A stretch of DNA of 64,000 bases, from contig NZ_JACDUT010000008.1 in assembly GCF_013761245.1 (NCBI RefSeq), positions 62,001-126,000 on the forward strand, given 5' to 3'. The notes below the pieces were generated by a model. That model was not told the DNA's origin, did no database searches, and saw nothing but the letters and a program-made list of their open reading frames with translations. The stretch is from Thermaerobacillus caldiproteolyticus. Its GTDB lineage: Bacteria > Bacillota > Bacilli > Bacillales > Anoxybacillaceae. Both the position numbers and the translations under genes were made by a program. Positions 63,475 through 64,000 of this stretch are shown here, piece after piece; position 1 is the first letter of the stretch, and each line of letters opens with the position of its first letter.

Positions 63475-64000
63475 CGTTTCGTACCGCCTTTCCTAAAAGT
63501 TGACCGCCCATCGTATACAGCGACGTTTCTATCACAAGCCCGCCACCAACTTCGTTTAACGCTGACAAACAGCAGTAGTCACACAGTTTTTCGAAAAATA
63601 GATGATTTCCAGCCGCTTGCATGAAATCACCGACTTGCGACGCGGTATTCGCTTCTTTAATATTGGACACCAACTCAGGTGGGGCACCAGCCTCTTCGGC
63701 AATCGACGCTAAAAACTGAAAATCTACAGGGGCACTCTTTGAATGAACCATCATAATGCCTTGCGCGACTTTTGAAAATTTCCCCATCATTCCGACCATC
63801 GATACTTTTTGGATTCCGTGTTTTTTGCATTGTTTTAACGTGAAACCGATGAAATCGCCCATTTCAATAAACGCTTCTTCCGGAAGATCAGCATATTGCT
63901 GCATCGCATATTTTTCACTTCGACCGCCCGTTGTAATGACGACATGATCACACCCGTTCGCTCTCGCCACTTGAATCGCTTGAACGATGCTCGCTCGATA
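63461..64000 (-). CDS. cbiD: Cobalt-precorrin-5B C1-methyltransferase, C-terminal part (cut by the window edge)
   Basis: The frame is open from 64000 without a start, giving the last 179 residues of CbiD. Recognisable stretches are [20 protein letters not shown] and [20 protein letters not shown], both family-typical, and [17 protein letters not shown]. CbiD methylates C1 and is a marker of the anaerobic B12 pathway. The N-terminal half and start lie beyond the window. Confidence 0.93.
   Translation of the reverse strand, partial: YRASIVQAIQVARANGCDHVVITTGGRSEKYAMQQYADLPEEAFIEMGDFIGFTLKQCKKHGIQKVSMVGMMGKFSKVAQGIMMVHSKSAPVDFQFLASIAEEAGAPPELVSNIKEANTASQVGDFMQAAGNHLFFEKLCDYCCLSALNEVGGGLVIETSLYTMGGQLLGKAVRNDAVD

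Noticed and set aside
1-64000. tRNA, rRNA, CRISPR arrays, prophage or conjugative modules
   Set aside because: I looked on both strands and found no cloverleaf, no regularly spaced identical repeats and no phage or integrase genes.

Overview
The window comes from the chromosome of a Gram-positive, spore-forming member of the Bacillaceae, most likely the Geobacillus / Parageobacillus / Anoxybacillus group. Pointers are the B. subtilis-like order ilvA-ypmP-degV-sco-ypmR-ypmS and dfrA-thyA, the ypgR/ypgQ/bsaA/brxA block, strong AGGAGG-type ribosome binding sites, spore-associated small ORFs, a Pro-Pro endopeptidase-like protease and a B. megaterium-like cobalamin operon. Almost all genes lie on the minus strand. 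No rRNA, tRNA, CRISPR array, prophage or intact insertion sequence was seen.

Region 1 (1-17.9 kb) is an accessory mosaic. It holds the start of a C45-type acyltransferase/peptidase gene behind a MerR regulator with a textbook operator, a nitrilase, the complete cytochrome bd operon (cydA-cydB-cydD-cydC) with an unusual repeated leader, a secreted 5'-nucleotidase, a luciferase-like monooxygenase, a molybdopterin oxidoreductase and an OsmC protein. Between them are broken genes: a GNAT acetyltransferase with two frameshifts, a MATE-like transporter tail and an OsmC remnant.

Region 2 (17.9-27.4 kb) is a glycolate/glyoxylate catabolic cluster. GlcE, GlcF and GlcD oxidise glycolate to glyoxylate, malate synthase G condenses glyoxylate with acetyl-CoA to malate, and a malic enzyme takes malate to pyruvate. 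A fumarylacetoacetate hydrolase-family protein and an IclR regulator close the cluster. Palindromes sharing AAACACYGTTT lie upstream of both glcE and glcB and are the best candidates for the IclR operator.

Region 3 (28-54.4 kb) is mostly Bacillus core genome: plsY, an RsmF-like rRNA methyltransferase, ypmS-ypmR-sco-degV-ypmP-ilvA, a decayed iadA, a hemolysin III-family gene, a DUF2512 protein, dfrA-thyA, the PPEP-like protease, an aminotransferase, ypiP, brxA, ypgR, an ABC-F ATPase, ypgQ, bsaA, fhs and metA. A gene-poor stretch (51.6-53.3 kb) contains a small basic Trp-rich protein and a frameshifted YjcZ-family sporulation gene. Several small ORFs (24, 43, 43 and 49 codons) are added from direct reading.

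Region 4 (54.5-64 kb) is the distal part of a tightly overlapping cobalamin operon of the anaerobic (early cobalt insertion) type: cbiD (cut by the window edge), cbiET fusion, cbiL, cbiF, cbiG, cbiA, cobQ, cobT, cobA, cobO. It runs from the corrin methylations to amidation, lower-ligand activation and adenosylation. Any B12 riboswitch would lie upstream, outside the window.
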